Part shown: positions 15,504 through 27,274 of the stretch, one piece after another
Position numbering within the stretch: position 1 is the stretch's first letter
How the letters are laid out: each line of letters starts with the position of its first letter
Origin: Candidatus Omnitrophota bacterium
GTDB lineage: Bacteria; CAIJMQ01
NCBI GenBank assembly: GCA_018812925.1
Contig: JAHJCU010000003.1
Location: 62,001-126,000, forward strand
Length of the DNA stretch: 64,000 bases
Direction of reading: 5' to 3'
Notes under the pieces: model-generated
The model's database searches: none
What the model saw: the letters and a program-made list of their open reading frames with translations, nothing else
Told to the model about the DNA's origin: nothing
Translations under genes and position numbers: made by a program

Positions 15504-17189
15504 ATGAGAATCTTTAAATCCAGATTACAAAAAAAACTTATACTTTCTTTTCTTGCCGTTGGTATAGCTCCAATGGTTATATCTATTTTTATGACTACTC
15601 AAATTATGTCCAGGCGTGTGGAAGAAGATATCAAAAATACCATATACGATGCTTATAATTTGGCGGAAGAAGAAATCACCCAATTACAAGCAATGGCTTT
15701 TGAAAGTAATGAACATTACTTGAATCAACCCGAGTTCTTTAAAAGTACGAAAAAAGCTTTCTTTGAAATTAAAACATGGGATGAACAACCATATTTGCCT
15801 ATTGCAGAAAATGTCTTCCTTTATAAAGGTCCTCATCCAAAAGAAGGGAAATTGTTTATAGAGGTAGGGGTGGGGCAATTAAAGACTTTAATGACTGGGG
15901 TAGTATCGCCCATAAAGGATGAAAACGAAAATGTTATCGGCGGATTGGGAACAGTATATCCCCTAGGCCAGAGATTCGAGCAGAATATAACTCGTCTTAC
16001 CGGAGTTGCGGTGCGAATTTTTGCAATGGTTTCATCGGAAGAAGAAGAAGAAGAAAAAAAAGAGATTAGAGATGTAAAATTCTCCCAAAAAGCCGAAGAA
16101 GAAATTTTCCAGAAACACGAAACATATTATGACCAGGGAGCAACATTAAAAGGTAAACCGTATGCTGCTTTATGTAAACCCTTTATGGGAGAAGACAAAA
16201 TTTTGGGGCTTATGCTTATAGGTATTCCAAAAACTTATGCTTTTCAAACGGTTCTTAAGGAATATCTTCCTTTTTTCTTGGGTATATGGATATTAGTAGC
16301 CGGAGCCTTGGGATATATCATAACTCGTGGAATAACAAATCCGATAAGCAAATTCATCAAGGGAGCAAATGCTATTGCATCCGGCGACTTGAACCAGCAC
16401 ATTATTCTTAATTCCAAAGATGAAATCGGTAGTTTGGCGTTGGCATTTAACAATATGGCAGCAGAACTTAAAAAAATGCAGAAGATGCAGGAAGAACTTA
16501 GGAAACTTGATAGGTTGTCTGCTTTGGGGCAACTGGCGGCTGAAGTTGCGCATGAGGTTAAAAATCCGCTGGGCATAATAAAAAACTCCGCGCAAATTTT
16601 AGAAAGTAGCCCTTTAGATGAAATAAAAAGAAAGGAAATCGTAAACTTCATCATAGAAGAAGCCGAACGTATAAATAAAGTTGTTGATAATTTCCTGCAA
16701 TTTGCAAGACCGCCCAAAACAAGAAAACAAAAGACTAACATAATTGAAGTACTAAATAGAACTGTTCAGCTTGTGAGCGATACCTTAACAAAAAATAATA
16801 TTGAAGTTATTAAAGAGTATAAAGGTACGGTTCTGTTGATTCGTACCGACCAATCTCAATTGCAACAGCTTTTCTTAAATTTAACATTAAATGCAATAGA
16901 AGCAATGTCTGAAGGAGGCAGGTTAAAAATTTCAGCTCAACTTGAATTTGAAAAAGCACCTAGACATACAAAAGAGAAATGGATACAAATTATCTTTTCA
17001 GATACAGGTCGCGGAGTATCTGCCAAACTGAAAAAGAAAATTTTTGAACCTTTTTATACAACACGCGAGCATGGGACAGGATTGGGCCTATCGATTTCGC
17101 GGAAAATTGTGGAAAATCATGGAGGAAAAATTACTTTGGAATCTGAAGTTGGAAAAGGTTCCAGCTTTAAAATATTATTCCCTGTATAA
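15504..17189 (+). CDS. membrane sensor histidine kinase (NtrB-like)
   Basis: 561 residues. Membrane helix at about 12-32, an extracytoplasmic sensor of about 220 residues, a second helix at about 257-277, a HAMP domain (TNPISKFIKGANAIASGDLN), a coiled linker, HisKA with the phospho-acceptor in AAEVAHEVKNPLG, and HATPase boxes (NLTLNAIEAM, FSDTGRGVS, TREHGTGLGLSISR). The sensor contains an acidic run of six Glu from a GAA repeat. The gene is 12 bases upstream of a sigma54-type response regulator, its likely partner. The signal is unknown. Confidence 0.9.
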   Translation: MRIFKSRLQKKLILSFLAVGIAPMVISIFMTTQIMSRRVEEDIKNTIYDAYNLAEEEITQLQAMAFESNEHYLNQPEFFKSTKKAFFEIKTWDEQPYLPIAENVFLYKGPHPKEGKLFIEVGVGQLKTLMTGVVSPIKDENENVIGGLGTVYPLGQRFEQNITRLTGVAVRIFAMVSSEEEEEEKKEIRDVKFSQKAEEEIFQKHETYYDQGATLKGKPYAALCKPFMGEDKILGLMLIGIPKTYAFQTVLKEYLPFFLGIWILVAGALGYIITRGITNPISKFIKGANAIASGDLNQHIILNSKDEIGSLALAFNNMAAELKKMQKMQEELRKLDRLSALGQLAAEVAHEVKNPLGIIKNSAQILESSPLDEIKRKEIVNFIIEEAERINKVVDNFLQFARPPKTRKQKTNIIEVLNRTVQLVSDTLTKNNIEVIKEYKGTVLLIRTDQSQLQQLFLNLTLNAIEAMSEGGRLKISAQLEFEKAPRHTKEKWIQIIFSDTGRGVSAKLKKKIFEPFYTTREHGTGLGLSISRKIVENHGGKITLESEVGKGSSFKILFPV

Positions 17190-17201
17190 AATTTATAAGC
17201 T

Positions 17202-18641
17202 ATGAAAAAGAAAATTTTAATTGTAGAAAACGAATCAAGGCAAGCTAAATTGTGGATGACAAAACTTGAGGGTGAGGGTTATAAGGTGTCTTGGGCTGAA
17301 AACGGGAAAGTAGCGTGCGATAAGATATTAAAAGAAAATTATCAGCTTATTCTTACAGATATAAGAATGCCGCAAATGGATGGATTAGAGCTTCTTGACT
17401 GGATAAGGGAAAAAGATAAGGAAATTCCCGTGATTATAATTACAGCATTTGCGGATGTGGATTCTGCGGTAAGAGCTATGAAAAGAGGCGCTTATGATTA
17501 TGTTAAAAAACCCATGGATTTGGAGGAATTGACGCAGATTATCGGTAAAGTTTTTAGAATGAAAATATTGGAAGAAGAAAATGTATATCTTAAAAAAGAA
17601 TTATCGCGCAAATCAGGAATGTTGGTTGTGGGGGAAAGCTATGAATTTAAAAAAGTTATGGATCTTATTGCAAGAGTGGCAAAAACAAAATCCACGGTCT
17701 TGATTACAGGAGAAACCGGAACGGGCAAGGAGCTTGTAGCTAATGCTATTCATTATAATTCGCCCAGAAAAAATGCGCCTTTAATAGTGGTAAATTGCGC
17801 GGCATTACCTGAAAACTTATTGGAATCGGAATTTTTTGGACATGTTAAGGGCGCTTTTACGGGTGCTTATGAAGATAAAAAAGGAAAATTTGCAGTGGCC
17901 AGTTCTGGAACGCTTTTTTTGGACGAGATTGGAGCTATACCGATTAATCTTCAATCCAAGCTTTTAAGAGCAATCGAAAACCAGCAATTCGAACCAGTGG
18001 GAAGCACAAAGACCGTTTTTTGCGATGTTAGGATTATAGCGGCTACTAATGTAGATTTAAAAAAAGCCATAGAAAAAAATGAGTTTAGAGAAGACCTCTA
18101 TTATCGAATTAACGTTTTCCCAATTTATCTGCCTGCGTTAAGACAAAGAGTGAAGGATATCCCCTATCTTGTTGAACATTTTATTAAGATGTATAACATT
18201 GAATTGAAAAAAGAAATCAAAGATATTCAAGAACAGGTGCTAGATATTTTGACAGCTTATTCTTGGCCTGGCAATGTGCGAGAGCTTGAAAATATTATAG
18301 AAAGAGCAATGGTTCTTTGTGAAAAAGATATTTTGACAACCGACCTTTTCAAGATGTTGGAAAATAAAAATCTTGAGTCAAGAAGCCCTCTTTTAGACGT
18401 AAAATCTTCGGAAGAATTTTTTGTATATCGAAACGAACAAAGCTATTCCGAATCGAAAAGAAAATTTGTTTCGTCCTTTGATAAAAATTTCATATTAAAA
18501 ACTCTCAAAGAAGCAAAAGGCAATATTACAAAAGCTTCGAATATCTCCGGCATAGACAGAAAAAATCTATATAGGAAAATCAAAAGTCTAAAAATAAATC
18601 CGAAAACATTTAAGGAAGTAGCAAATAGAGAAGAAAACTAA
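17202..18641 (+). CDS. sigma54-dependent response regulator, NtrC family
   Basis: 479 residues. Receiver domain with phospho-acceptor Asp in LILTDIRMPQMDG (near residue 53). The AAA+ domain has Walker A GETGTGKE, the sigma54-contact loop GAFTGA intact, Walker B GTLFLDEIG, and the R-finger region. A C-terminal Fis-type HTH (KGNITKASNISGIDRKNLYRKIKSLKI) binds DNA. Together with the preceding kinase it forms a standard two-component pair that activates sigma54 promoters. A candidate sigma54 promoter lies just downstream (18800-18814). Confidence 0.94.
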   Translation: MKKKILIVENESRQAKLWMTKLEGEGYKVSWAENGKVACDKILKENYQLILTDIRMPQMDGLELLDWIREKDKEIPVIIITAFADVDSAVRAMKRGAYDYVKKPMDLEELTQIIGKVFRMKILEEENVYLKKELSRKSGMLVVGESYEFKKVMDLIARVAKTKSTVLITGETGTGKELVANAIHYNSPRKNAPLIVVNCAALPENLLESEFFGHVKGAFTGAYEDKKGKFAVASSGTLFLDEIGAIPINLQSKLLRAIENQQFEPVGSTKTVFCDVRIIAATNVDLKKAIEKNEFREDLYYRINVFPIYLPALRQRVKDIPYLVEHFIKMYNIELKKEIKDIQEQVLDILTAYSWPGNVRELENIIERAMVLCEKDILTTDLFKMLENKNLESRSPLLDVKSSEEFFVYRNEQSYSESKRKFVSSFDKNFILKTLKEAKGNITKASNISGIDRKNLYRKIKSLKINPKTFKEVANREEN

Positions 18642-18799
18642 TCTTTTCTTCTGCTTTTTTGTGGCGTGGTGTGGGGTTAAAACACTACTATTATTGTGGT
18701 AGCAATACTACATTTAGGCTTAATCTTTATATTGGTGTTGAGAAGAAAAAAAAGAAAAACAAGCTTGCCTGGCGTGTTTAACAACGTATATGTTAGTGT

Positions 18800-18814
18800 T
18801 GGCATGCAATTTGT
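18800..18814 (+). promoter_or_regulatory. candidate sigma54 (-24/-12) promoter
   Basis: TGGCATGCAATTTGT matches TGGCACG-N4-TTGCW with the GG and TG dinucleotides in register. It lies in the 271-base gap after the NtrC-like gene and before lpxD. The gap also holds repeated GTGTT motifs upstream and a 10-bp hairpin downstream (18841-18884). No other gene is seen in this gap. Confidence 0.4.
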
Positions 18815-18840
18815 GTAGTAATATAGTATGTGCGAGTGTT

Positions 18841-18884
18841 CCGGGCAGAGTGTTCTTTCCCCTTTCCTTCTTCTCTCTGCCCGG
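18841..18884. other. hairpin upstream of lpxD
   Basis: Perfect 10-base-pair stem CCGGGCAGAG (18841-18850) / CTCTGCCCGG (18875-18884) with a pyrimidine-rich 24-base loop. There is no T-run after it, so it is not a standard terminator. It would lie in the leader of lpxD or at the end of a short RNA started at the sigma54-like site. Confidence 0.5.
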
Positions 18885-18912
18885 TCTCCACTAAAAATTT
18901 AAGGTATAAAAA

Positions 18913-19938
18913 ATGAGAAAGACTCTTAAGGAACTTACAGCAATAGTAGGCGGAGAAATAGTAGGCGATCCTTTGGTTCTGATAAAAGGTGTGGCTCCTC
19001 TTGAGGAAGCAAAAGAAGGAGATATAACCTTTTTCGCAAATTCCAAGTTATCTCAATTTTTGCATAAGACCAGAGCGTCTGCCGTGATAGTAGATTCTAA
19101 GACGCCGGGAAATGGAAAACCCTTAATTAGAATAGATAATCCTTACGCAGCTTTTAGTAAGATTATGGAATTATGGGTGCAAAATAAAACCTACTGCTTG
19201 GGAATTCATCCCACTGCCGTTTTGGGAGAAAATGTGAAATTAGGAGAAAATGTTTCGATTGGAGCTTATGCGGTTATAGACGACCGAGTAGAAATAGGAG
19301 ACGGGACGATAATTCGGCCTCATACGTGTATAGGAGAGAACAGTAAAATCGGAAAGAATTGTCATATTTTTCCTCAAGTTACAATTGCCGAAAAAGTGGA
19401 ACTTGCAGACAATGTTGTAATTCATTCCGGTACAGTGATAGGTTCCGACGGATTTGGTTTTATAGGAGAAAACGGAACTTATCGTAAGATTCCTCAAATT
19501 GGTAAAGTAATTATAGGCAACAATGTCCAAATAGGCGCAAATGTAGCTATTGATAGGGCCACTTTTGGAAAGACATGGATAAAAGACGGAACAAAAATAG
19601 ATAATTTGGTTCAAATAGCTCACAATGTAGAAATTGGAAAAAACTGTATAATCGTAGGTCAAGTCGGTATATGCGGTTCTGTTAAAATAGGAGATGGCGT
19701 AATTTTGGCGGGTCAAGTGGGTATAGTAGACCATTTATCAATAGGAGATGGAGCCAAAGTTGCGGCTAAATCCGTAGTAACAAAGAGCGTTGCTGCAGGC
19801 AAATTTGTATCAGGGTATCCCGCAAGAGACCATAACGAAGAAAGAAGAATTAAGGCTTCGGTTGCACGTCTTCCTTCCCTCTATAAGAAGGTTAAAGAGC
19901 TTTCAAAAAAACTGGAAAAGTACGAAAGAAAATCATAA
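18913..19938 (+). CDS. lpxD: UDP-3-O-(3-hydroxyacyl)glucosamine N-acyltransferase
   Basis: 341 residues. N-terminal uridine-binding domain (about 1-100, with GDITFFANSKL) followed by a left-handed beta-helix of hexapeptide repeats (about 105-310) and a C-terminal helix. The catalytic His is in LVQIAHNVEIG, and SDGFGF is also conserved. It performs the third step of lipid A synthesis and shows that the organism has an LPS-type outer membrane. No other lpx genes are adjacent. Confidence 0.95.
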   Translation: MRKTLKELTAIVGGEIVGDPLVLIKGVAPLEEAKEGDITFFANSKLSQFLHKTRASAVIVDSKTPGNGKPLIRIDNPYAAFSKIMELWVQNKTYCLGIHPTAVLGENVKLGENVSIGAYAVIDDRVEIGDGTIIRPHTCIGENSKIGKNCHIFPQVTIAEKVELADNVVIHSGTVIGSDGFGFIGENGTYRKIPQIGKVIIGNNVQIGANVAIDRATFGKTWIKDGTKIDNLVQIAHNVEIGKNCIIVGQVGICGSVKIGDGVILAGQVGIVDHLSIGDGAKVAAKSVVTKSVAAGKFVSGYPARDHNEERRIKASVARLPSLYKKVKELSKKLEKYERKS

Positions 19939-20040
19939 TACTCTTCATTTTTCTCCGCATTTTTTAACACCACTGGTATTCTAATAATAGCTCCTATGGC
20001 TTATATAAAAACGTAAAATACAAGATTTTTTGTAATAGGA

Positions 20041-20070
20041 TTGACAAGATAAGTTACCTTCCTATACAAT
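20041..20070 (+). promoter_or_regulatory. candidate sigma70 promoter of the isocitrate dehydrogenase gene
   Basis: TTGACA (20041-20046) and TATACA (20063-20068; 16-base spacer) or TACAAT (20065-20070; 18). The start would fall within a few bases of the ATG at 20081, giving a nearly leaderless mRNA; no ribosome site is visible. Confidence 0.55.
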
Positions 20071-20080
20071 TACCTGCGTT

Positions 20081-22392
<2,312 letters not shown>

Positions 22393-22564
22393 AAATTTCG
22401 AATTCATACTTTCTATGCTCTCAATTGTAATTATCTAACCTATTGACAAGCTTTATAAGATATCCTTTTTTAAATCAGACTGAGGTATAATAAACGCGTA
22501 AAATAGGTAACGGCGATTTTAAAGAGATTATAGAAGCAATAATCAATACCCTATAACTGTAGAA

Positions 22565-24397
22565 TTGAAAAGAGAACTCGGTTTATTAGAAATTTTTTGT
22601 ATTGCTTCGGGGGCAATGATTAGCTCCGGACTTTTCATTCTCCCTGGGCTTGCTTATGCTCAAGCGGGTCCTGCAGTAATTATCTCATATCTTCTTGCAG
22701 GATTTATCTCTTTGGCAGGAATGTTAAGTATTGCGGAAATGACTACTGCAATGCCTAAAGCCGGAGGGGATTGTTTTACCGTCATCCGCAGTATGGGTCC
22801 TGCCATAGGAACTGTTGCGGGACTGCTGAGCTGGTTTTCTCTTTCCATGAAAAGCGCCTTTGCTCTGATTGGGATGTCTGTATTTACAATGATGATAGTG
22901 TCTGTCGATATCCATATAATCGCTGTATCATTTTGTTTTATTTTCTTGATTGTCAATATCATTGGCGTCAAAGAAGCAGCAAAAACTCAAGTAGTTATGG
23001 TTGTAGGATTATTAATACTCATGTTTCTTTATGTAGTTTGGGGAATGCCGTCAGTAGAAATTGCGCGATTTACTCCATTTGTTACTCATGGTTTCCGGGG
23101 AGTTTTTTCAACGGCAGGTTTTGTTTTTGTTTCTTATGCGGGGCTTCTCAAGATTGCAAGTGTAGCTGAAGAAGTAAGAAATCCAGGTCGCAATATCCCT
23201 TTAGGGATGATACTCTCACTTATTGTAGTAGTTATTTTTTATATTTTTATGATTTTTGTCGCTGTAGGAGTGCTGGCTCCTTCAAAACTTAGCCAATCCC
23301 TTACTCCGATTTCTGATGCAGCAGAAGTATTTATGGGGTTAGGCGGGAAAATTGCTTTGGCTATTGCGGCTATTCTTGCATTTCTCTCCACGGCTAACGC
23401 CGGCATTATGACTGCTGCAAGGTCTCTGGTCCCTTTAAGTAGAGACGGATTATTTCCCGGCATTTTCGGAAATTTTAATCGCAGGTTCGCAACTCCGCAA
23501 AATGCTTTATTCCTTACAGGCTTTTTTATTGTTCTGTCTTTTTTTCTGAAGTTAGAAATTCTTGTAGAGGCGGCTTCAATTACTCTTATTCTTACTAATT
23601 TACTCGCGTGCTTTTCAATTATCATATTAAGAGAAAGTAAAATCCAGAACTATCGACCAAGGTTTCGAGCTCCTCTATATCCGTGGCTTCAGATTTTTGG
23701 AATTTTGACATTAGGGTTTCTTATATTCGAAATGGGTAAAATAGCTCTTATCATAACTTTTTTGCTTATTGTCGGAGGCTTTTTGACATACTGGCTTTAT
23801 GGAAGGGTTCGTGGTTACAGAGAGTATGCCCTACTGCATCTGATAGGAAGAATTACGGCCAAGGAGCTGACGAGTCGTTCTCTTGAACAAGAATTAAAAG
23901 AAATTATACGGGAAAGAGATAACATTATCAGCGATAGATTTGACGCTATAATTGAAAACAGCCTTATTCTTGATATAGATAAAGCATTGTCATTAGAAGA
24001 ATTTTTCAAACTTGTTGCGGATACTATGGCAGATAAACTTCAAATGGAGTCCACGGTTCTTTTTGATTTGCTGATGAGGCGGGAAAAAGAAGGTAGTACT
24101 GCAATAATGCCCACATTGGCAATTCCGCATATTGTTATTGAAGGCGAAAAGCATTTTGCTGTTCTTCTTGTACGGTGTCGTAGAGGGATTATGTTTTCGC
24201 AGAATATTGCTCCCAATGTCCACACTGTTTTTGTTCTTGTGGGAACAAAAGACGAAAGACAGTTTCATCTCGTTTCTTTGGCGGCTATATCACAGATTAT
24301 AAAGGAACACGATTTTGAAAAGAGATGGTTGGAAGCTAAAAATCAAGAAGACCTTAGAGATATTGTTCTTTTAGGAAAAAGGCGACGGGCGGAATAA
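22565..24397 (+). CDS. APC-type amino acid permease fused to a PTS EIIA-like domain
   Basis: 610 residues starting at TTG. Residues about 1-420 form 12 membrane helices of the APC superfamily, with GAMISSGLFILPG in helix 1 and SYAGLLKIASVAEEVRNPGRNIP in helix 6. Residues about 460-605 resemble a type 2 (fructose/PtsN-like) EIIA domain: the candidate phospho-His is in PTLAIPHIVIEG, followed by FAVLLVRCRRGIMF and VFVLVGTKDERQFHLVSLAAISQII. The C-terminal domain could regulate transport by phosphorylation or ligand binding. The transported substrate is unknown. Confidence 0.85.
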   Translation: MKRELGLLEIFCIASGAMISSGLFILPGLAYAQAGPAVIISYLLAGFISLAGMLSIAEMTTAMPKAGGDCFTVIRSMGPAIGTVAGLLSWFSLSMKSAFALIGMSVFTMMIVSVDIHIIAVSFCFIFLIVNIIGVKEAAKTQVVMVVGLLILMFLYVVWGMPSVEIARFTPFVTHGFRGVFSTAGFVFVSYAGLLKIASVAEEVRNPGRNIPLGMILSLIVVVIFYIFMIFVAVGVLAPSKLSQSLTPISDAAEVFMGLGGKIALAIAAILAFLSTANAGIMTAARSLVPLSRDGLFPGIFGNFNRRFATPQNALFLTGFFIVLSFFLKLEILVEAASITLILTNLLACFSIIILRESKIQNYRPRFRAPLYPWLQIFGILTLGFLIFEMGKIALIITFLLIVGGFLTYWLYGRVRGYREYALLHLIGRITAKELTSRSLEQELKEIIRERDNIISDRFDAIIENSLILDIDKALSLEEFFKLVADTMADKLQMESTVLFDLLMRREKEGSTAIMPTLAIPHIVIEGEKHFAVLLVRCRRGIMFSQNIAPNVHTVFVLVGTKDERQFHLVSLAAISQIIKEHDFEKRWLEAKNQEDLRDIVLLGKRRRAE

Positions 24398-24546
24398 TTG
24401 TTAAAACAGTTTTTGTTTTCTTATATTGTCAAACCATTATTATATCACTCCGGATTTTTGAAAATTCCTCCCTATGTAATACAGTTAAAAAAGGCAAATA
24501 AATTTATTGATGTAATAAGGCATATGAGGTAAGATAATCAAAAATT

Positions 24547-25878
24547 ATGAAAGTATTAATTCTAGCGCTTTTCTTTGCCGCATATCTTGGAATACTGTTC
24601 AAAAGAGAATGGGGGCTGTTCTTTGTCTATGGCGCTGTTTCTATTCTTCTGTTAAGCGGAGCTATTTTCCCGCAGCAAATTTTCTCTTTCATTAACTGGA
24701 ATGTTCTTGGCATATTTCTAGGCACGACAATCCTTTCATATCTTTTTATTTTTTCCGGCATTCCTTCTTTTTGGATAGAAAGTATAATAAAAAAAGGATT
24801 TTCTTTACCTGTGTGTTACCTGCTGATATGCGCTTTTACCGGACTTATTTCCACGTTTATGGAAAATGTGGCTACAATTTTATTGATGGCGCCAATAGCC
24901 TTTGAATTTTCGAGAAAACTCAAATTAAACCCTGTGCCTTTGTTTATCGGCATGGCGATTTCGAGCAATCTTCAAGGATGCGCCACTATGGTAGGAGATA
25001 GCCCTAGTATAATCATGGCTTTGGAAACAGGCATGAATTTCAACGATTTCTTTTGGTTAAACGGCAGACCAGGCATATTCTTTTCTGTTCAAATAGGAGC
25101 AATTCTTGGTTATATCGTTTTATATCTATTTTTCAGAAAAATAAACACTCCACTTAAACAAGATTTTTCAAAAATAGAGAAAGTAAACCTCGTTAGAAGT
25201 AAGTCGTCAGAGGTGACTGCCACACCTTTGGTGGGAACTTCTATCAGGGTAAAAAGTTGGTTCCCGCTCCATCTTTTGGGACTATTTATTATGAGTTTTG
25301 CTCTGGGTTCTTTATTTCTTGCCGGAGAATTCGAATTTTATCCGGCTTTTTTGGCGCTTGGATGGGGTATGGTTGGTATCGTTTGGCAGTTGATTTTTCA
25401 TCGCGAAAAAATCTCTTTTAAAAGAGATATCGATTGGGCGAGTTTCTTCCTTTTAGCGGGAATATTTATATTGGTAGGAAGTTTAAATAGCGCCGGAATC
25501 ATAGGGGATTTTTCAAACAAACTGTCGCAATTTAGTTCACACCCTTTTGGTCTTTATAATGTAATTGTTTGGACTTCGGTTCTTATTTCGGGTTTCGTCG
25601 ATAATATCCCGTATGCTATGGCTATGATTTCGGCAATCAAATTGTTAGCGGGTTCTTTAAATCTTTCAGTCTATCCCTATGTATTCGGATTGCTTTTGGG
25701 AACTTGTATCGGCGGCAATATCACTCCCATCGGCGCCAGCGCCAATATAGTTGCAGTCGGTCTTTTAAAGAAAGAAGGCTATCATGTGAGATTTAGCCAG
25801 TTTGTAAAAATAGGATTGCCATTTACTCTTGTTTCTGTAATAGGAAGTTGTTTAGTTAATTGGTTGATTTGGAGATAA
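24547..25878 (+). CDS. ArsB/NhaD-type anion or Na+/H+ transporter (IT superfamily)
   Basis: 443 residues, about 11-12 membrane helices. Motifs resemble the ion transporter superfamily: FMENVATILLMAPIAFEF (the substrate-helix repeat 1), GDSPSIIMALETG, and in the second half FVDNIPYAMAMISAIK and GTCIGGNITPIGASANIVAVGLLKKEG. It faces a second family member on the minus strand with convergent ends 4 bases apart. Substrate (arsenite, citrate, Na+) cannot be assigned. Confidence 0.82.
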   Translation: MKVLILALFFAAYLGILFKREWGLFFVYGAVSILLLSGAIFPQQIFSFINWNVLGIFLGTTILSYLFIFSGIPSFWIESIIKKGFSLPVCYLLICAFTGLISTFMENVATILLMAPIAFEFSRKLKLNPVPLFIGMAISSNLQGCATMVGDSPSIIMALETGMNFNDFFWLNGRPGIFFSVQIGAILGYIVLYLFFRKINTPLKQDFSKIEKVNLVRSKSSEVTATPLVGTSIRVKSWFPLHLLGLFIMSFALGSLFLAGEFEFYPAFLALGWGMVGIVWQLIFHREKISFKRDIDWASFFLLAGIFILVGSLNSAGIIGDFSNKLSQFSSHPFGLYNVIVWTSVLISGFVDNIPYAMAMISAIKLLAGSLNLSVYPYVFGLLLGTCIGGNITPIGASANIVAVGLLKKEGYHVRFSQFVKIGLPFTLVSVIGSCLVNWLIWR

Positions 25879-25882
25879 AAAC

Positions 25883-27274
25883 CTATCGGTAAAACGGCAG
25901 AAATGTTAGTCCGGCCCATACAATACTCGTAGTAATTATACCCACCACAGACCCTATCCAAAACCATTGAAGAAAAGATATTTTAATATCTTTTTCTTTT
26001 TCCATTATTCCTAATGCAACAATATTAGCTGTTGAACCTACTATTGTGATGTTACCTCCGAAACAACCACCGAACAACAGCGCCCACCATAAAGGATGCA
26101 GGTTTAGATTTAAAGCCTGGAAGCTCTGTATGACCGGAATAAATGCAGCCACGAGAACAACATTATCTAGAATACTCGAACCTATGGCAGAAACCCATAA
26201 AACCAGCCCGGTAAGAGACATTAAATTATGACCTGCTAAACTTACCAATTTTTGCGCAAGCACATCGGTTGCGCCGGTATATTTTAGAGTTCCGGCTTGC
26301 GCGAAAAGCAACATAAAAAATAAAAGAGTCCACCATTCCACGTCTTTTTCAATATAATCCCGCGCTCTTCTCCATTTCCATATCATTACACAACCGCTGG
26401 AAAAAAGCGGCATGGTCAAAAGTATAGTGTTGGGTTCAAGGTTCCAGAGAAGTTCCAGCCGATGATGTAATGCTATAAAAGCCAATGTTACGGCAAATAT
26501 ACTCAAACTCACTTTCAATTGTTTATCCGGAGGAACAGAAATCAATTGAATTAGCATCTCATTAGCTCCCAGCTTTTCAATCTGTTTATCCAGTTTTTTA
26601 AGAGATTCTCTATACCAAAATATTACCAGGAAGATTGTAACGGTTAGACATACCATTGACATTGGAAAGGCCTTAATAATAAAATCTTCAAAAGTTAGTC
26701 CTGCCTTTGACGCAATTAATATCCCTATGGGATTACCTAATACCGTAGCTGCGCTTCCGATATTTGTCGCAAGAATGCAGATAATGATATAGGGGACACT
26801 ATCCACTTCAAAATAATCGCATATTTCCAATATGGCCGCTACCATAAAAATAATCGAGACTACTTCCGAAGTCATTGTGGATAGTATTGCCGAAGCAAAA
26901 GAAATAATGAATACGAATTTAATCGCAGTCATCTTCCTTACTCGTAATATCAACTGGACTATCCATGCAAAAAATCCCGATTCCTTCATCAATGCGACCA
27001 AGACCATCATACCTACCAAAAAGAGAATTACATCCAACGAGGCAAATTTAACCATATGTTCCAAGTCAATTGTGTGGGTCATTAATAGTATGGAAATCCC
27101 GATAAAAGCAAATGCCAAGCGGAAATCCCAAAAGAACAAAGTTCCCAATATCGAAATAGAAAAAATAGATATGGCTAATGCCTGAGATGTGTTCAATCCG
27201 ATGTTTCTGGAAGTTAATCCCAAAGTAATAGATATAGAAAGAAGTAATATAAATTTTAAAATAAGATTTTTCAT
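25883..27274 (-). CDS. ArsB/NhaD-type transporter (IT superfamily)
   Basis: 463 residues, 11-12 membrane helices. TMTSEVVSIIFMVAAILEI, GSAATVLGNPIGILIASKAG, SSILDNVVLVAAFIPVIQ and FGGCFGGNITIVGSTANIVALGIMEKE give the duplicated re-entrant-loop motifs of the family. Its start overlaps the stop of the upstream CBS gene by 4 bases (minus strand), so the two are cotranscribed and translationally coupled. The CBS protein may therefore regulate this transporter. It is a distant relative of the neighbouring convergent gene. Confidence 0.83.
   Translation of the reverse strand: MKNLILKFILLLSISITLGLTSRNIGLNTSQALAISIFSISILGTLFFWDFRLAFAFIGISILLMTHTIDLEHMVKFASLDVILFLVGMMVLVALMKESGFFAWIVQLILRVRKMTAIKFVFIISFASAILSTMTSEVVSIIFMVAAILEICDYFEVDSVPYIIICILATNIGSAATVLGNPIGILIASKAGLTFEDFIIKAFPMSMVCLTVTIFLVIFWYRESLKKLDKQIEKLGANEMLIQLISVPPDKQLKVSLSIFAVTLAFIALHHRLELLWNLEPNTILLTMPLFSSGCVMIWKWRRARDYIEKDVEWWTLLFFMLLFAQAGTLKYTGATDVLAQKLVSLAGHNLMSLTGLVLWVSAIGSSILDNVVLVAAFIPVIQSFQALNLNLHPLWWALLFGGCFGGNITIVGSTANIVALGIMEKEKDIKISFLQWFWIGSVVGIITTSIVWAGLTFLPFYR

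Noticed and set aside
16035-16060. GAA microsatellite in the sensor kinase as a phase-variation switch
   Set aside because: The run is short and a multiple of three, so slippage would only change the Glu count.
22440-22564. Possible riboswitch (c-di-AMP or amino acid type) before the permease
   Set aside because: None of the conserved cores could be matched; only a weak TATAAT (22485-22490) is seen.
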